Source of the DNA: Aneurinibacillus tyrosinisolvens
GTDB taxonomy: Bacteria; Bacillota; Bacilli; Aneurinibacillales; Aneurinibacillaceae
Length of the DNA: 64,000 nucleotides
Direction: 5' to 3'
Assembly (NCBI RefSeq): GCF_001015055.1
Contig: NZ_BBWZ01000002.1
Coordinates: forward strand, 248,001 to 312,000
The position numbers and the translations under genes are program-made. This document shows positions 34,358-43,114 of this stretch, piece after piece. The notes beneath the pieces were generated by a model, which was not told where the DNA came from, made no database searches, and was given only the letters and a program-made list of their open reading frames with translations. The stretch's first letter is position 1; each line of letters starts with the position of its first letter.

Positions 34358-35004
34358 AATCAATGGTGCTGCTTTTTTCAGGTGGCGTTGATTCGACAAC
34401 GTTATTGGCGCTATGTCAAAAAAACGGGTACGATGTTTTTCCGTTGTATATAAATTACGGCCAGAGAGCGTGCCGGTTAGAAGAAGAAGCGGTGCGGAAG
34501 TTAGGTCAGCATTATGGTGTATGCGTTAAAAGAGCGGCGGTCCCTATCCCTGCGTTTTTAAATGAAAGTCAGATGATAAATGGGGAAGAAGAGATACCTT
34601 CCATCGAGGATGAAGAACAGGCATTTGCAAAGGAGTTTGTCCCGCACCGTAATCTTTTCCTGCTTACGTTGGCCGCGATGTACGCCCATTCTTTAGGGAT
34701 ATCAACCGTTGGCTTAGGAGTTTATAGTGGAAGTGTATTAAGGTATAGCGATTGTACACTTGAATTTTTGCAGAAGGCGCAGGAGACCATTGCGGTTTCA
34801 AGCGGCAACAGTGCTATTAGTATCTATGCTCCTTTTGTCCATATGGATAAGGAAAATATTACAAAGGTAGCTGCCGATTTGGATGTTCCTATCGATACGA
34901 CAGTGTCATGCAATATGGGAGTTCATAAGCCTTGTGGTGTTTGCTCATCTTGTATGGAGAGACGCCGGGTGCTTGAAAGAATTGGAGGTGCGGGCAATGG
35001 ATAA
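34348..35004 (+). CDS. queC: QueC-like 7-cyano-7-deazaguanine synthase
   Basis: A 218-residue PP-loop ATPase of the QueC family, which converts 7-carboxy-7-deazaguanine to preQ0 with ATP and ammonia. Seen: SGGVDST (residues 11-17), FVPHRNLFLLTLAA (~94-107), and four zinc cysteines in TVSCNMGVHKPCGVCSSCMERR (~185-206). It overlaps the PfkB-NDT gene and has no queD, queE or queF near it, so it is probably not part of ordinary queuosine synthesis. QueC-like enzymes also occur in type IV CBASS and Qat defence systems. Its last eight residues (IGGAGNG) are read out of frame from the joined rpnS module, so its native C-terminus was replaced. Confidence 0.85.
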   Translation: MDVKSMVLLFSGGVDSTTLLALCQKNGYDVFPLYINYGQRACRLEEEAVRKLGQHYGVCVKRAAVPIPAFLNESQMINGEEEIPSIEDEEQAFAKEFVPHRNLFLLTLAAMYAHSLGISTVGLGVYSGSVLRYSDCTLEFLQKAQETIAVSSGNSAISIYAPFVHMDKENITKVAADLDVPIDTTVSCNMGVHKPCGVCSSCMERRRVLERIGGAGNG

Positions 35005-35290
35005 TCCGGCACTACAGGAAGCGATGGAGAAGTGGGAAGACTTGAGCCGCGATCCCGAGGCGATTCGGGAGTATGAAGCGCGTCATAAGGCGTTGATGGA
35101 TCAGCTTTCTGCCATTAAAGAAAATGAGCGCAGGCAACAGCGGCGGTATGAGGAAGGAATTGAGAAAGGTAAGCACAAAACGGCTGTCGCAATAGCGTTA
35201 AAAATGCTAGCGGATGGTATGCCGATTGAGCAGGTGGCAAATTACTCTAGCCTTTCCCTTGAAGAAGTTAAGAAACTGAAGAAGAATTGA
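34997..35290 (+). CDS. Free-standing Rpn C-terminal domain (RpnS-like), joined to queC
   Basis: A 97-residue protein from ATG 34997 with GGAGGTG eight bases upstream, ~90% identical to the C-terminal domain of the full-length Rpn gene. It has one GIEK unit followed by GKHKTAVAIALKMLADG. The gene overlaps the queC stop by eight bases (ATGGATAA), so it is translated as part of the queC operon. Homology to the full-length copy begins only at AAAGAAYTGGAGG, just ahead of the ribosome site. Whether it inhibits the 27903 nuclease is unknown. Confidence 0.7.
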   Translation: MDNPALQEAMEKWEDLSRDPEAIREYEARHKALMDQLSAIKENERRQQRRYEEGIEKGKHKTAVAIALKMLADGMPIEQVANYSSLSLEEVKKLKKN

Positions 35291-35389
35291 TAAAGGCTGA
35301 AAAAATAATTGTAAAATGCCAGTTTTTCTTGAGAAAAAAGAGAAGCTGGTTTTTTCATTAGCAGCAAAAACCTCAAGAAGGAGCCGCCC

Positions 35390-36045
35390 GTGAACTACAC
35401 CAAACAGAAATCCATCCACATCGTCCGGCTCCCCCGCACCGCCAGCATCGAACTCATTCCCTGCTTTCCCCAAGGTGAAACCCTCCCCGCCATGTACGAA
35501 CGCCTCCGCAAATCCGGCCAGCCCCTCCCACAGCTTCTCGTCAACGCCAACTTCTTTCACCTGGGCAGCGGCTTCTCCGTCTCCGGCATGAAATACAGCG
35601 ACGGCACCCTCATCGACCGCTCCCTCGGCGGCTTCTACGTCTACCGCGACGGGCGCGGCAGCCTCCACATCAGCACCGAACAGGGGCACACCATCCACCA
35701 GTTCACCACCGCCCGCTGGGCCCTCGAATCCGCACCCCTGCTCCTTCCTTCCTATCAGAACAGCCCGAAGATGGAAGCAGCCATCGCAAGCCAATCACAC
35801 CCGCGAACAGCCATTGGCCTCACAGACAAAGAAATCATTCTCCTTGTTACCGACGGACGTCCCTTCGGTCTTACCTGTGTCGAGCTGGCCGGCATCATGC
35901 GCACCTTGGCTGCCATACCGCGCTCAATCTCGATGGCGGGCGTTCCTCCCAGCTTGTCATCCGGGGCAAACAGGTCAACCGGCAATGGACCCGGCGAAAA
36001 ATATTTGCCGCACTTGCCGTTTACAGCGAGGAGGCGAGAGGATAA
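35390..36045 (+). CDS. Phosphodiester glycosidase (NAGPA/DUF2233) family protein, frameshifted
   Basis: From GTG 35390 (AGAAGGAG upstream) a frame encodes the family core (LPQLLVNANFFHLGSGFSVSG at ~residues 44-64, then RTAIGLTDKEIILLVTDGR). The expected CHTALNLDGGRSSQLVIRG follows only in another frame; a missing G at 35908-35909 explains it and gives a 218-residue protein ending at TAA 36043-36045. LDGGRSS is the signature of phosphodiester glycosidases, which uncap GlcNAc-phosphodiesters. There is no signal peptide. Codon use is strikingly C-rich (ctcccc, gccagc) compared with both neighbours, suggesting different ancestry. Confidence 0.7.
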
Positions 36046-36119
36046 GCAGGCCAGGCGTCGAATGTATATTCCCTATGGAAGAAGCAGAGTGAGAACAGGA
36101 GAGGGAGAGAAGAAACAAA

Positions 36120-37576
36120 ATGATAAAAAAGTGGGCCATTGCATTTGTCCTGGGGATTTTGCTTACAGGTATGATTCAGCCTGGCGCGCAGACCGTTTCT
36201 GCAGCCGGAACAACTCCCGATGCGAAAACGTACGAACAGCAGGAAGCGCGTTTTCGTGAATTGTTACAGCTCGTCATGGAAAAGCATGTCGACAAGAATC
36301 TGGATGTTATGAAGCTGACCGATGCGGCGCTCCACGGAATGATGGATGCAACGGGCGATCCGCATTCGATGTATTTCACGGACAGTGAATTTCAAGAGTT
36401 CATGAGCAATGTAGAAGGAAGCTTCGCAGGGATCGGCATTTATGTCGAGCAGAAGGGCGACCGGTTCATCATTCAATCCGTTATGGAGGGGGCGCCTGCC
36501 CAGCGAGCCGGGCTCATGACAGGGGATGAAGTCATCGCCATTGATGGCGAATCGATTGCCGGCAAGAAAATCGACGAAGTAACGGAGAAGATGAAAGGTA
36601 ACGCCGGTACGAGCATCAGCATGACCGTGAAGAGAAAGTCGGAAACGCTGACGGTAAACCTAACGCGTGAGGAAATTACGTTTTCACCGGTGGAAAGCAG
36701 GATGCTGGATAACCAGATTGGCTACATCCAGCTCTATACGTTTGCGGACAATTCCGCTCAGCTTATGGCACAGCACCTTGCCAATTTGCAGAAAAAAGGA
36801 ATGAAAGGCCTTATTCTCGATTTGCGCGACGATCCGGGCGGCCATCTTGAGGCGGCTGTCGATATCGCCAAGTTGTTCATCGACAAAGGGCCCGTTGTAC
36901 ATACGGTAGACCGGGACGGGAAGAAAGAAACGCTTACCGTTGACGGACCCGAGTGGAAAACACCTATCGCCATCCTGGTGAACGGCGGAACGGCCAGTGC
37001 GTCTGAGATTCTCACAGCCGCGCTGCAGGATTACGGCCTGGCGACTGTCATTGGAACGAAAACGTACGGCAAAGGCACGGTACAGGAGATTATGCCGCTA
37101 GAGACCGGGGGCGTAGTGAAACTGACAGTGGCCGAATATTTTTCTCCGAAAATGAGGAAAGTTAACGGCAATGGAATTACGCCGGATATTGTCATCGAAA
37201 GCCCGGATCAGCAGCTATTGAAAGCTGTTGCCCAGGTGAAAGGGTCCACTGCGCTTAAATTGTTTAACAACGGCACATCCGAGATTGGCGGCTTCCCGCT
37301 CGAAGAAGGGGTGCTCGCGAAGCAAATCAATGGTACATGGTATGTCGCTCTGCGCGGGATCGCGGAAATGTACGGCGGCAGCGTCGGCTGGGATGAGAAA
37401 AAACACCAGGTTACGTTTGCATACGGCAAAACAAAGAAAGGCTATGCCATTGCCCACAATCCGTCCCTTCGCACCGATAATGGCCGTTCCTTCCTTTCGA
37501 TAGAAAGATAAAGCGCGACTTCCCGAGCATCTCGGTACAGAAGAGCGGCGACCATCTTATCGTACAGCTGAAGTAA
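36120..37576 (+). CDS. ctpB: S41 family C-terminal processing protease (CtpA/CtpB-like) with C-terminal stalk domain
   Basis: A secreted or anchored protease: signal/anchor (residues ~4-27), a helical N-domain, PDZ (~95-180; FAGIGIYVEQKGDRFIIQSV), and the S41 core with catalytic Ser in GTASASEILTAAL (~285-297) and Lys in GTKTYGKGTVQE (~308-319). A stalk-type half-repeat (AEMYGGSVGWDEKKHQVTF) ends the protein. The frame stops early at 37511; one missing base at ~37509 would extend it to LKRDFPSISVQKSGDHLIVQLK and TAA 37574-37576, completing the second stalk repeat. In Bacillus CtpB acts in sporulation signalling; here the role is inferred from family. Confidence 0.85.
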
Positions 37577-37662
37577 AATCTTCCTGTTCCTTTCACAACA
37601 TTTGGCGGTCTTGTGCGTATAACAGGGGGACAAGCAAATGATACGTGCAGGGAGTGAATAGC

Positions 37663-38166
37663 ATGAAGAAATGGGGATATGGGATCGCAGGAGCCGCAAT
37701 GGCCCTCATTGTAGGAACTCTTTCTACGGGAGCGGCCGCTCCGGCGGAACCGGGATCCACGAATGATCCGTTAGTGACGAAAAGCTATGTAGAACAGGTG
37801 AAAAGCGAGCTTTTAAGCAAAATCTCGTCTATACCGGCGGCACCATCCGGTGGAAGCAACATGCCGCCGGCGGACAATGTCCAGCCTTCCTCCGGTAAAA
37901 TCGCGACCGTGAAGCTGGAATCCGGGCAGGAAATCATCGGCTACTCCGGAACCGAGTTCATCGTCCGCTCCGGGAAGGTGACCGCCCTCACACAGGAGGG
38001 AAAAGGCTACAGCCTGCCGGACATAACGACAGGGACGGATTTGCTCAAGGATGAGAAGGTCTCGCTAAACCACCTGATCCTGATGCCGCGAGACGACGGA
38101 CGCGGCTTGAACGTTGTCCAGGGCCCCGCTTACATTATGGTTCGTGGCGCTTACAAGATTCAATAA
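37663..38166 (+). CDS. Secreted/anchored protein of unknown function
   Basis: A 167-residue protein from ATG 37663 (GCAGGGAGTG upstream) with a signal peptide to about residue 27 (GAAAPAEP). A helical segment (VTKSYVEQVKSELLSKISS), a Ser/Pro/Gly linker and a beta-rich C-terminal domain (IATVKLESGQEIIGYSGTEFIVRSGKV, ~85-112) follow. I do not recognise a family. It follows the CtpB-like gene after about 86 bases, possibly in the same unit. Confidence 0.7.
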   Translation: MKKWGYGIAGAAMALIVGTLSTGAAAPAEPGSTNDPLVTKSYVEQVKSELLSKISSIPAAPSGGSNMPPADNVQPSSGKIATVKLESGQEIIGYSGTEFIVRSGKVTALTQEGKGYSLPDITTGTDLLKDEKVSLNHLILMPRDDGRGLNVVQGPAYIMVRGAYKIQ

Positions 38167-38179
38167 TTCATTCATTAAT

Positions 38180-38224
38180 GATGCCCCCTGTCTTCTATCT
38201 AAATAGAGGACAGGGGCATTTTGC
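38180..38224 (+). terminator. Intrinsic terminator before the SAM riboswitch
   Basis: ATGCCCCCTGTCTTCTAT / ATAGAGGACAGGGGCAT hairpin with TTTTGCTTTT tail. Confidence 0.85.
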
Positions 38225-38297
38225 TTTTCCGGCCCACCGTTCTTTGCCATTTCTGTTGACAGTGCCTCCCAAATAAGATATGCTCATCTAGAACGGA

Positions 38298-38520
38298 AGA
38301 CCCTTATATCCCGAGCAGGCGGAGGGACTGGCCCAATGAAGCCCGGCAACCACATTGCAGCTCGAAGGATGAGGCATTACGCCTCCCCGGGAGCGGTGAA
38401 CGGTGCTAACCAGCAGAAGAAGCGGAAGGATTTCCGCTGTATTCTGGAAGATAAAGGGCAAAGAATGAGTAAAAACGAGCCCTTTTCCGGATGATATACA
38501 TGGAAAAGGTTTTTTTACTG
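38298..38520 (+). ncRNA. SAM-I (S-box) riboswitch
   Basis: Upstream of metK, the conserved S-box core is present: CTTATATCCCGAG, GGCGGAGGGACTGGCCC, GAAGCCCGGCAACC and GGTGCTAACCAGC. It is followed by an intrinsic terminator CCTTTTCC / GGAAAAGG with T7 (38480-38517). S-adenosylmethionine binding would favour termination and switch metK off. The 5' end is approximate. Confidence 0.95.
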
Positions 38521-38603
38521 CTTTGCGACAGGGTTTGGGAAGGGAGTACCCGTATCTTGGTAAGACCATCCACATTACATGGTTTATAAGGAGGTACGTG
38601 AAT

Positions 38604-39818
38604 ATGGCGCTACAAAAAGGACGTCATCTCTTCACATCGGAATCAGTTACTGAAGGACATCCGGATAAAATCTGTGACCAGATTTCCGATGCAATACTGG
38701 ATTCGATTTTGGAAAAAGATCCGAATGCGCGTGTAGCTGCAGAAACATCCGTGACTACAGGTATGGTACTTGTAGCGGGTGAGATTACAACAAGCTGCTA
38801 TGTCGACATTCCAAAAGTTGTTCGTGAAACGATTCGTGAAATCGGCTACACCCGTGCGAAATACGGCTTTGATGCCGATACTTGTGCGGTACTTACTTCG
38901 ATCGATGAGCAGTCACCTGACATTGCCCAGGGGGTTGATCAGGCGCTTGAATCGCGTGAAGGACAGATGTCAGATGAGCAAATCGAAGCGATCGGTGCGG
39001 GAGACCAGGGCTTGATGTTCGGGTATGCCAACAACGAAACCGAAGAATTAATGCCGCTTCCGATTTCGCTTGCACACCAATTGTCCCGCCGCCTGGCAGA
39101 AGTCCGGAAGAACGGCACCCTTGACTACCTCCGCCCGGATGGTAAGACACAGGTAACCGTGGAATACGAAGGAGATAAGCCGGTTCGTGTAGATACAATC
39201 GTTATCTCTACCCAGCATGATGCAGCGATAACGCTTGAGCAAATCCAGAAAGATTTAAAAGAACATGTAATTCAGCCGATTGTTCCGGCGGAATTGCTTG
39301 ATGAGAATACAAAATACTTCATCAACCCGACCGGCCGTTTCGTTATTGGCGGACCGCAGGGGGATGCAGGATTAACAGGACGTAAAATCATCGTTGATAC
39401 ATACGGCGGATACGCTCGTCACGGCGGCGGTGCATTCTCCGGTAAGGATCCGACAAAGGTTGACCGCTCCGGCGCTTATGCAGCCCGCTATGTAGCGAAG
39501 AACATCGTAGCGGCAGGGCTTGCCGATAACTGCGAAGTTCAGGTGGCTTACGCTATCGGGGTTGCCCAGCCGGTTTCCATTAACGTTGATACGTTTGGCA
39601 CAGGCAAAGTAGACGAAGACATTCTTGTTCAGCTTATTCGCAAGCATTTTGACCTGCGTCCGGCCGGCATTATTAAGCAGCTTGACCTGCGCCGTCCGAT
39701 TTACCGCCAGACCGCCGCTTATGGGCACTTTGGCCGTAATGACCTGAATGTACCGTGGGAAAAAACAGATAAAGCAGAGGTTCTTAAGAAAGAAGCATCT
39801 GAATGGGCTTCTCGTTAA
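38604..39818 (+). CDS. metK: S-adenosylmethionine synthetase
   Basis: A 404-residue methionine adenosyltransferase, making SAM from methionine and ATP. Family signatures: [26 protein letters not shown] near the N-terminus (positions ~7-32), [12 protein letters not shown] (~132-143) and [16 protein letters not shown] (~275-290). ATG 38604 follows AAGGAGGT. The gene is preceded by a SAM-I riboswitch, giving end-product control, and closed by a terminator. It is complete. Confidence 0.98.
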   Translation: MALQKGRHLFTSESVTEGHPDKICDQISDAILDSILEKDPNARVAAETSVTTGMVLVAGEITTSCYVDIPKVVRETIREIGYTRAKYGFDADTCAVLTSIDEQSPDIAQGVDQALESREGQMSDEQIEAIGAGDQGLMFGYANNETEELMPLPISLAHQLSRRLAEVRKNGTLDYLRPDGKTQVTVEYEGDKPVRVDTIVISTQHDAAITLEQIQKDLKEHVIQPIVPAELLDENTKYFINPTGRFVIGGPQGDAGLTGRKIIVDTYGGYARHGGGAFSGKDPTKVDRSGAYAARYVAKNIVAAGLADNCEVQVAYAIGVAQPVSINVDTFGTGKVDEDILVQLIRKHFDLRPAGIIKQLDLRRPIYRQTAAYGHFGRNDLNVPWEKTDKAEVLKKEASEWASR

Positions 39819-39830
39819 TAAAATAGTACA

Positions 39831-39872
39831 AAAGACCCGTCACTTTAATAGTGTATGGGTCTTGTTTTTTTT
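39831..39872 (+). terminator. Intrinsic terminator after metK
   Basis: AAGACCC ... GGGTCTT hairpin with an inner CACT/AGTG arm and a T8 tail. Confidence 0.85.
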
Positions 39873-39916
39873 GTATGGGATGAATGGTACAATAATTGAG
39901 AAGGTATTTCAGCTGT

Positions 39917-39927
39917 TTTGTCGAAAA
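39917..39927 (+). promoter_or_regulatory. Spo0A-type box upstream of degS
   Basis: TTTGTCGAAAA matches the 0A-box consensus (TTTGTCRAA) 66 bases before the degS start. Binding by Spo0A is inferred only from the match. Confidence 0.45.
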
Positions 39928-39992
39928 GGATCAAATTAGGAAGAAGAAGTGCCCTGCTACTTATCGGCTACCAGACAGGAAAGGAGATTCAA

Positions 39993-41174
39993 ATGGACGA
40001 GGCAAGCATTGACATTCAGGTTCTCGACGATTTATTGCAAAAAACCATTTTATCCGTAGAAGAAAGCAAAGAGAAGATTTTTGAAATCGCCGAGAACGCC
40101 CACCGGGAGAGCAACCACATTCGCCTCGAACTTGAGAATCTCAAAGCGGAAGTCGATCAAGTCATTACCCAGACGGATAGGTTGGAAGTGAAGGCAAGAC
40201 AGGCCCGCCAGCAGCTGGCCAACATTAGCCGGGATTTCCACCGGTTTAGCGAAGCGGAAATACGCGTTGCCTATGAACAGGCGAGTCAGATGCAGATTGA
40301 GCTGTCCCTCTCCAGGGATAAAGAGCTGCAACTGAGGCAGCGCCGCGATGAGCTAGAGCGCCGCCTGCGCGGAATTATGAATACCATTGAAAAGTCAGAA
40401 ATCCTTATATCGCAGATGGGGGTCGTGATGAACTACCTGCAGGGAGACCTGCAAAAAGTCGGCATCGCCCTGCAATCTGCACAGCACCACCAACTGCTTG
40501 GCATTGAAATCATTCAGGCGCAGGAAGAGGAACGCAAGCGGGTCGCCCGTGAAATTCATGACGGGCCGGCACAATCCATGGCAAACGTTGCGCTGCGCAG
40601 TGAGATTGTGGAGCGCATGCTCAACCAGAACCGCATTGACGAAGCCAAAGTCGAACTCCGGCTGTTGAAGGAATTAACCCGGGCCAGCCTGGTGGACGTT
40701 CGGAAAATTATTTTCGATCTGCGCCCGATGGCGCTCGATGATTTAGGCCTCGTGCCTACCCTCCGCAAGTATTTGGAGGAATATGAAAAACAGCACCGCA
40801 TTAAGGCGAAGCTCACTGTATTGAGTTTAGAACGCCGCCTCATCAGCTCGATTGAGGTTGCGGTTTTTCGCTTGATTCAGGAGTCCCTTAACAATACCGC
40901 AAAGCACGCGAAGGCGAAGCATGTCGAAGTAACGATTGGCTTTTCGCCGAATGTTGTAGATTTTAAGGTGGCCGATGACGGCATCGGGTTTGATCGGTCC
41001 GCCGAATCGGACCGCCCGCAGTTCGGGATCATGGGAATGAAAGAGAGAATTAAGCTGTTGCAGGGAAAGATGAAGATTGATTCCACCCCCGGCAAAGGGA
41101 CGAGCCTCGACTTCAGCATTCCTCTCCGCATCAATGAAGAAATAAATGCTGAAGCGAATGGAAAAAGTAAATAA
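39993..41174 (+). CDS. degS: DegS two-component sensor histidine kinase
   Basis: A 393-residue cytoplasmic kinase with no membrane segments. The N-terminal DegS sensory region (~1-175) is a long coiled coil. The HisKA_3 phosphorylation site is in ARREIHDGPAQSMANV-type sequence (VAREIHDGPAQS, His ~188), and the ATPase domain ends with DDGIGF and GIMGMKERIKLL. ATG 39993 follows AAAGGAG; an in-frame upstream start lacks a site. It phosphorylates DegU, encoded 29 bases downstream, to control exoenzymes, competence and motility. Confidence 0.95.
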   Translation: MDEASIDIQVLDDLLQKTILSVEESKEKIFEIAENAHRESNHIRLELENLKAEVDQVITQTDRLEVKARQARQQLANISRDFHRFSEAEIRVAYEQASQMQIELSLSRDKELQLRQRRDELERRLRGIMNTIEKSEILISQMGVVMNYLQGDLQKVGIALQSAQHHQLLGIEIIQAQEEERKRVAREIHDGPAQSMANVALRSEIVERMLNQNRIDEAKVELRLLKELTRASLVDVRKIIFDLRPMALDDLGLVPTLRKYLEEYEKQHRIKAKLTVLSLERRLISSIEVAVFRLIQESLNNTAKHAKAKHVEVTIGFSPNVVDFKVADDGIGFDRSAESDRPQFGIMGMKERIKLLQGKMKIDSTPGKGTSLDFSIPLRINEEINAEANGKSK

Positions 41175-41203
41175 TAGTGAAACTATAGAGCTGGAGGACG
41201 AGT

Positions 41204-41920
41204 ATGACGGACCAAACGATTTCGATTTTACTTGTAGACGACCACAAATTATTTCGGGAAGGTGTAAAGCGCATTCTTGAGATGGAAGACAACTTCACGA
41301 TTATAGGAGAAGCTTCAGACGGGGAAGAGGCGTGTGAGATGGCGGCCGAGCTTCAGCCGAATGTCATCCTGATGGACATTAACATGCCGAAGCTTACCGG
41401 CGTACAGGCGACACAGCGCGTCAAAGAGAGAGCCCCGGATTCACGGGTCATTATTTTATCGATCCATGATGATGAGAACTATGTGTACAAATCTCTCCGC
41501 TCCGGCGCTTCCGGATATTTATTGAAAGAAATGGATTCCGATTCGCTTATTGAAGCGATTTACTCTGTCGCGCGCGGAGAAGCGTATGTTCACCCTAAAG
41601 TGACAGGCAAGCTGATTACCGAATTCCGCCGTTTGAGCACGATTGAGCACACGCACGATGAGAATGTGCTCGTTAGCGATGTGAGTGAGTTAGGCGGAGA
41701 CAACAAGGAAAGCAACATCCAGGCACTGACCCCGCGAGAGCGCGAAGTGCTGCAGCTGATGGCGGAAGGAAAAAGCAACCGCATGATCGGGGAAGAGCTG
41801 TTCATCAGTGAGAAAACAGTAAAGAACCATGTGAGCAGCATTCTGCAGAAACTGGATGTGCAGGACCGTACACAAGCGGTCGTCGTATCCATCAAGAACG
41901 GCTGGGTAAAGCTGTCCTAA
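41204..41920 (+). CDS. degU: DegU response regulator
   Basis: A 238-residue NarL/LuxR-type response regulator. The receiver domain has the acidic pair in LLVDDHKLF, the phosphoacceptor Asp in VILMDINMPKLTG (~residue 57) and the Lys in YLLKEMDSD. The C-terminal HTH (LTPREREVLQLMAEGKSNRMIGEELFISEKTVKNHVSSI, ~165-205) is intact. CTGGAGG precedes ATG. It is the cognate regulator of DegS. In Bacillus unphosphorylated DegU primes comK, fitting the ComK-like gene at 24 kb. Confidence 0.97.
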   Translation: MTDQTISILLVDDHKLFREGVKRILEMEDNFTIIGEASDGEEACEMAAELQPNVILMDINMPKLTGVQATQRVKERAPDSRVIILSIHDDENYVYKSLRSGASGYLLKEMDSDSLIEAIYSVARGEAYVHPKVTGKLITEFRRLSTIEHTHDENVLVSDVSELGGDNKESNIQALTPREREVLQLMAEGKSNRMIGEELFISEKTVKNHVSSILQKLDVQDRTQAVVVSIKNGWVKLS

Positions 41921-41925
41921 TGAAA

Positions 41926-41972
41926 AAGGTGCCTTGCAAAAGAGACAACCCTCTTTTATGCGGCGCCTTTTT
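41926..41972 (+). terminator. Intrinsic terminator after degU
   Basis: AAAGGTGCCTTGCAAAAGAG / CTCTTTTATGCGGCGCCTTT imperfect long stem with a T7 tail. Confidence 0.85.
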
Positions 41973-42032
41973 TTGTTTGGTTCCTTTTTCCTTATTCTCT
42001 GCATACGCTATAGATACAGGGAGGCGAATGCA

Positions 42033-42425
42033 ATGGAAGGTTGGTACATTGCCGGAATGACGGCCGCTTTGTATGTCACTCTAATTCAGTTCCTTCCGTG
42101 GCTTGGACGTATTATATTCGAATATGCTCACCCGCCTGCGGGCAGGATGAAAAACAAACCGCTGAACGTCGAGCTGCTGGTTCACAATTCTGAAGACCGT
42201 CTGGAAGGCGCGATACGCTATGTGGCCTGGTTTTCCTTCGTGGAAGGAATCCCACTTTCCGTTTGTGTATATGAGAGCGATTCTGACGATATGACATCTG
42301 TTCTGTTGAGAAAAGCGGAGGAAGATTGGCCGGGACTGATTCGTGAAGTGAGAGCGGAGAAAAACCGTTATGAGACGGTGAGCAGTGAGGACGCCTGCTG
42401 GACGCTTGACTTGCGGGCCGGGTAG
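42033..42425 (+). CDS. Small membrane-anchored protein of unknown function
   Basis: A 130-residue protein from ATG 42033 (GGGAGGCGAA upstream). One N-terminal membrane segment (residues ~5-27) precedes a soluble domain of alpha/beta character (NKPLNVELLVHNSEDRLEGAIRYVAWFSF). I recognise no family. It sits between degU and comFA, a place often occupied by small conserved genes in Bacilli. Confidence 0.65.
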   Translation: MEGWYIAGMTAALYVTLIQFLPWLGRIIFEYAHPPAGRMKNKPLNVELLVHNSEDRLEGAIRYVAWFSFVEGIPLSVCVYESDSDDMTSVLLRKAEEDWPGLIREVRAEKNRYETVSSEDACWTLDLRAG

Positions 42426-42429
42426 GCCG

Positions 42430-42463
42430 GAAGGAAGGCGCGGTGTTGTGCCTTCCTTTATTA
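42430..42463. terminator. Bidirectional terminator between convergent genes
   Basis: GGAAGGC / GCCTTCC hairpin (extended by GCC/GGAAGGA sequence) with TTTATTAG tail, between the 42033 gene and the minus-strand 42461 gene. Confidence 0.75.
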
Positions 42464-42913
42464 GTGGAGGACAATGCCGAAAAGCAGAAGCAGGACAAGC
42501 AGGTACCCAAGGAGTACGAAGCCCATGATTGGAAGCAGGGAAAGAGACGTCAGTTTTGCTTTGTTAATCGCTTTCTCTTTTTGAAGAGCCCGCACGTATT
42601 CTCTTTTCATTTTCCGCCGCAGCAGAACGAGTGCACCAAGCGCAGGTTCAAAATGCGAATCTGCCTGTACCGCCCTTGCATAATAGCGTTCGGCTGTAGA
42701 AAACTGCCCCTGCTTCTCGTATTTTCTTCCGATCTGGTACAGCGCCTGCACATGGTTGCTGTTGCAGCGCAGCAGCTTTTCGTAATAGGCCGGATCCGCG
42801 GTGTTAATATACAGCGGGTTTACATGCGTACCCGACACGACCTTTTTCGTTCTCTCAAGAAACTTTTCCCTGGTGTGGGATATGAATTTTCTGCCTGATA
42901 TGTGGACGTTCAT
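42461..42913 (-). CDS. TPR-containing C-tail-anchored protein
   Basis: A 150-residue protein with ATAGGAGGTG before ATG on the minus strand. A tetratricopeptide-like pair (NHVQALYQIGRKYEKQGQFSTAERYYARAVQAD, ~residues 52-85) is followed by a C-terminal membrane segment (~126-150). Tail-anchored TPR proteins usually act as membrane-bound scaffolds. Function here is unknown. Confidence 0.7.
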   Translation of the reverse strand: MNVHISGRKFISHTREKFLERTKKVVSGTHVNPLYINTADPAYYEKLLRCNSNHVQALYQIGRKYEKQGQFSTAERYYARAVQADSHFEPALGALVLLRRKMKREYVRALQKEKAINKAKLTSLSLLPIMGFVLLGYLLVLLLLFGIVLH

Positions 42914-42972
42914 GCCTGTTTCACCTCCTATCTTCCATTGTTGCCCGGTCAGGCAATTGGTAGACTGGCCGA

Positions 42973-42986
42973 TTCTGTCGAAAAAT
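42973..42986 (+). promoter_or_regulatory. Spo0A-type box upstream of the abrB-like/comFA unit
   Basis: TTCTGTCGAAAAAT contains TGTCGAA, the 0A-box core. A weaker TTTAGCGAAAA follows at about 43007. No good -35/-10 pair was identified with confidence. Confidence 0.35.
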
Positions 42987-43114
42987 GTTCACGAATTTGC
43001 ATGAATTTAGCGAAAAACAAGAAGGTAAAAATTGGTTATTGCCGAAAATAGTACATACCAGGATGGACAGACAGCGCGGGAAGCGTCCCTAAATAAAATG
43101 AGGGGGGAAATGGG

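Noticed and set aside
30047-35004. Calling the QueC cluster a type IV CBASS or Qat system
   Set aside because: No CD-NTase, TGT, KAP-type ATPase or TatD-like gene is seen; only the QueC and OGG-like parts match.
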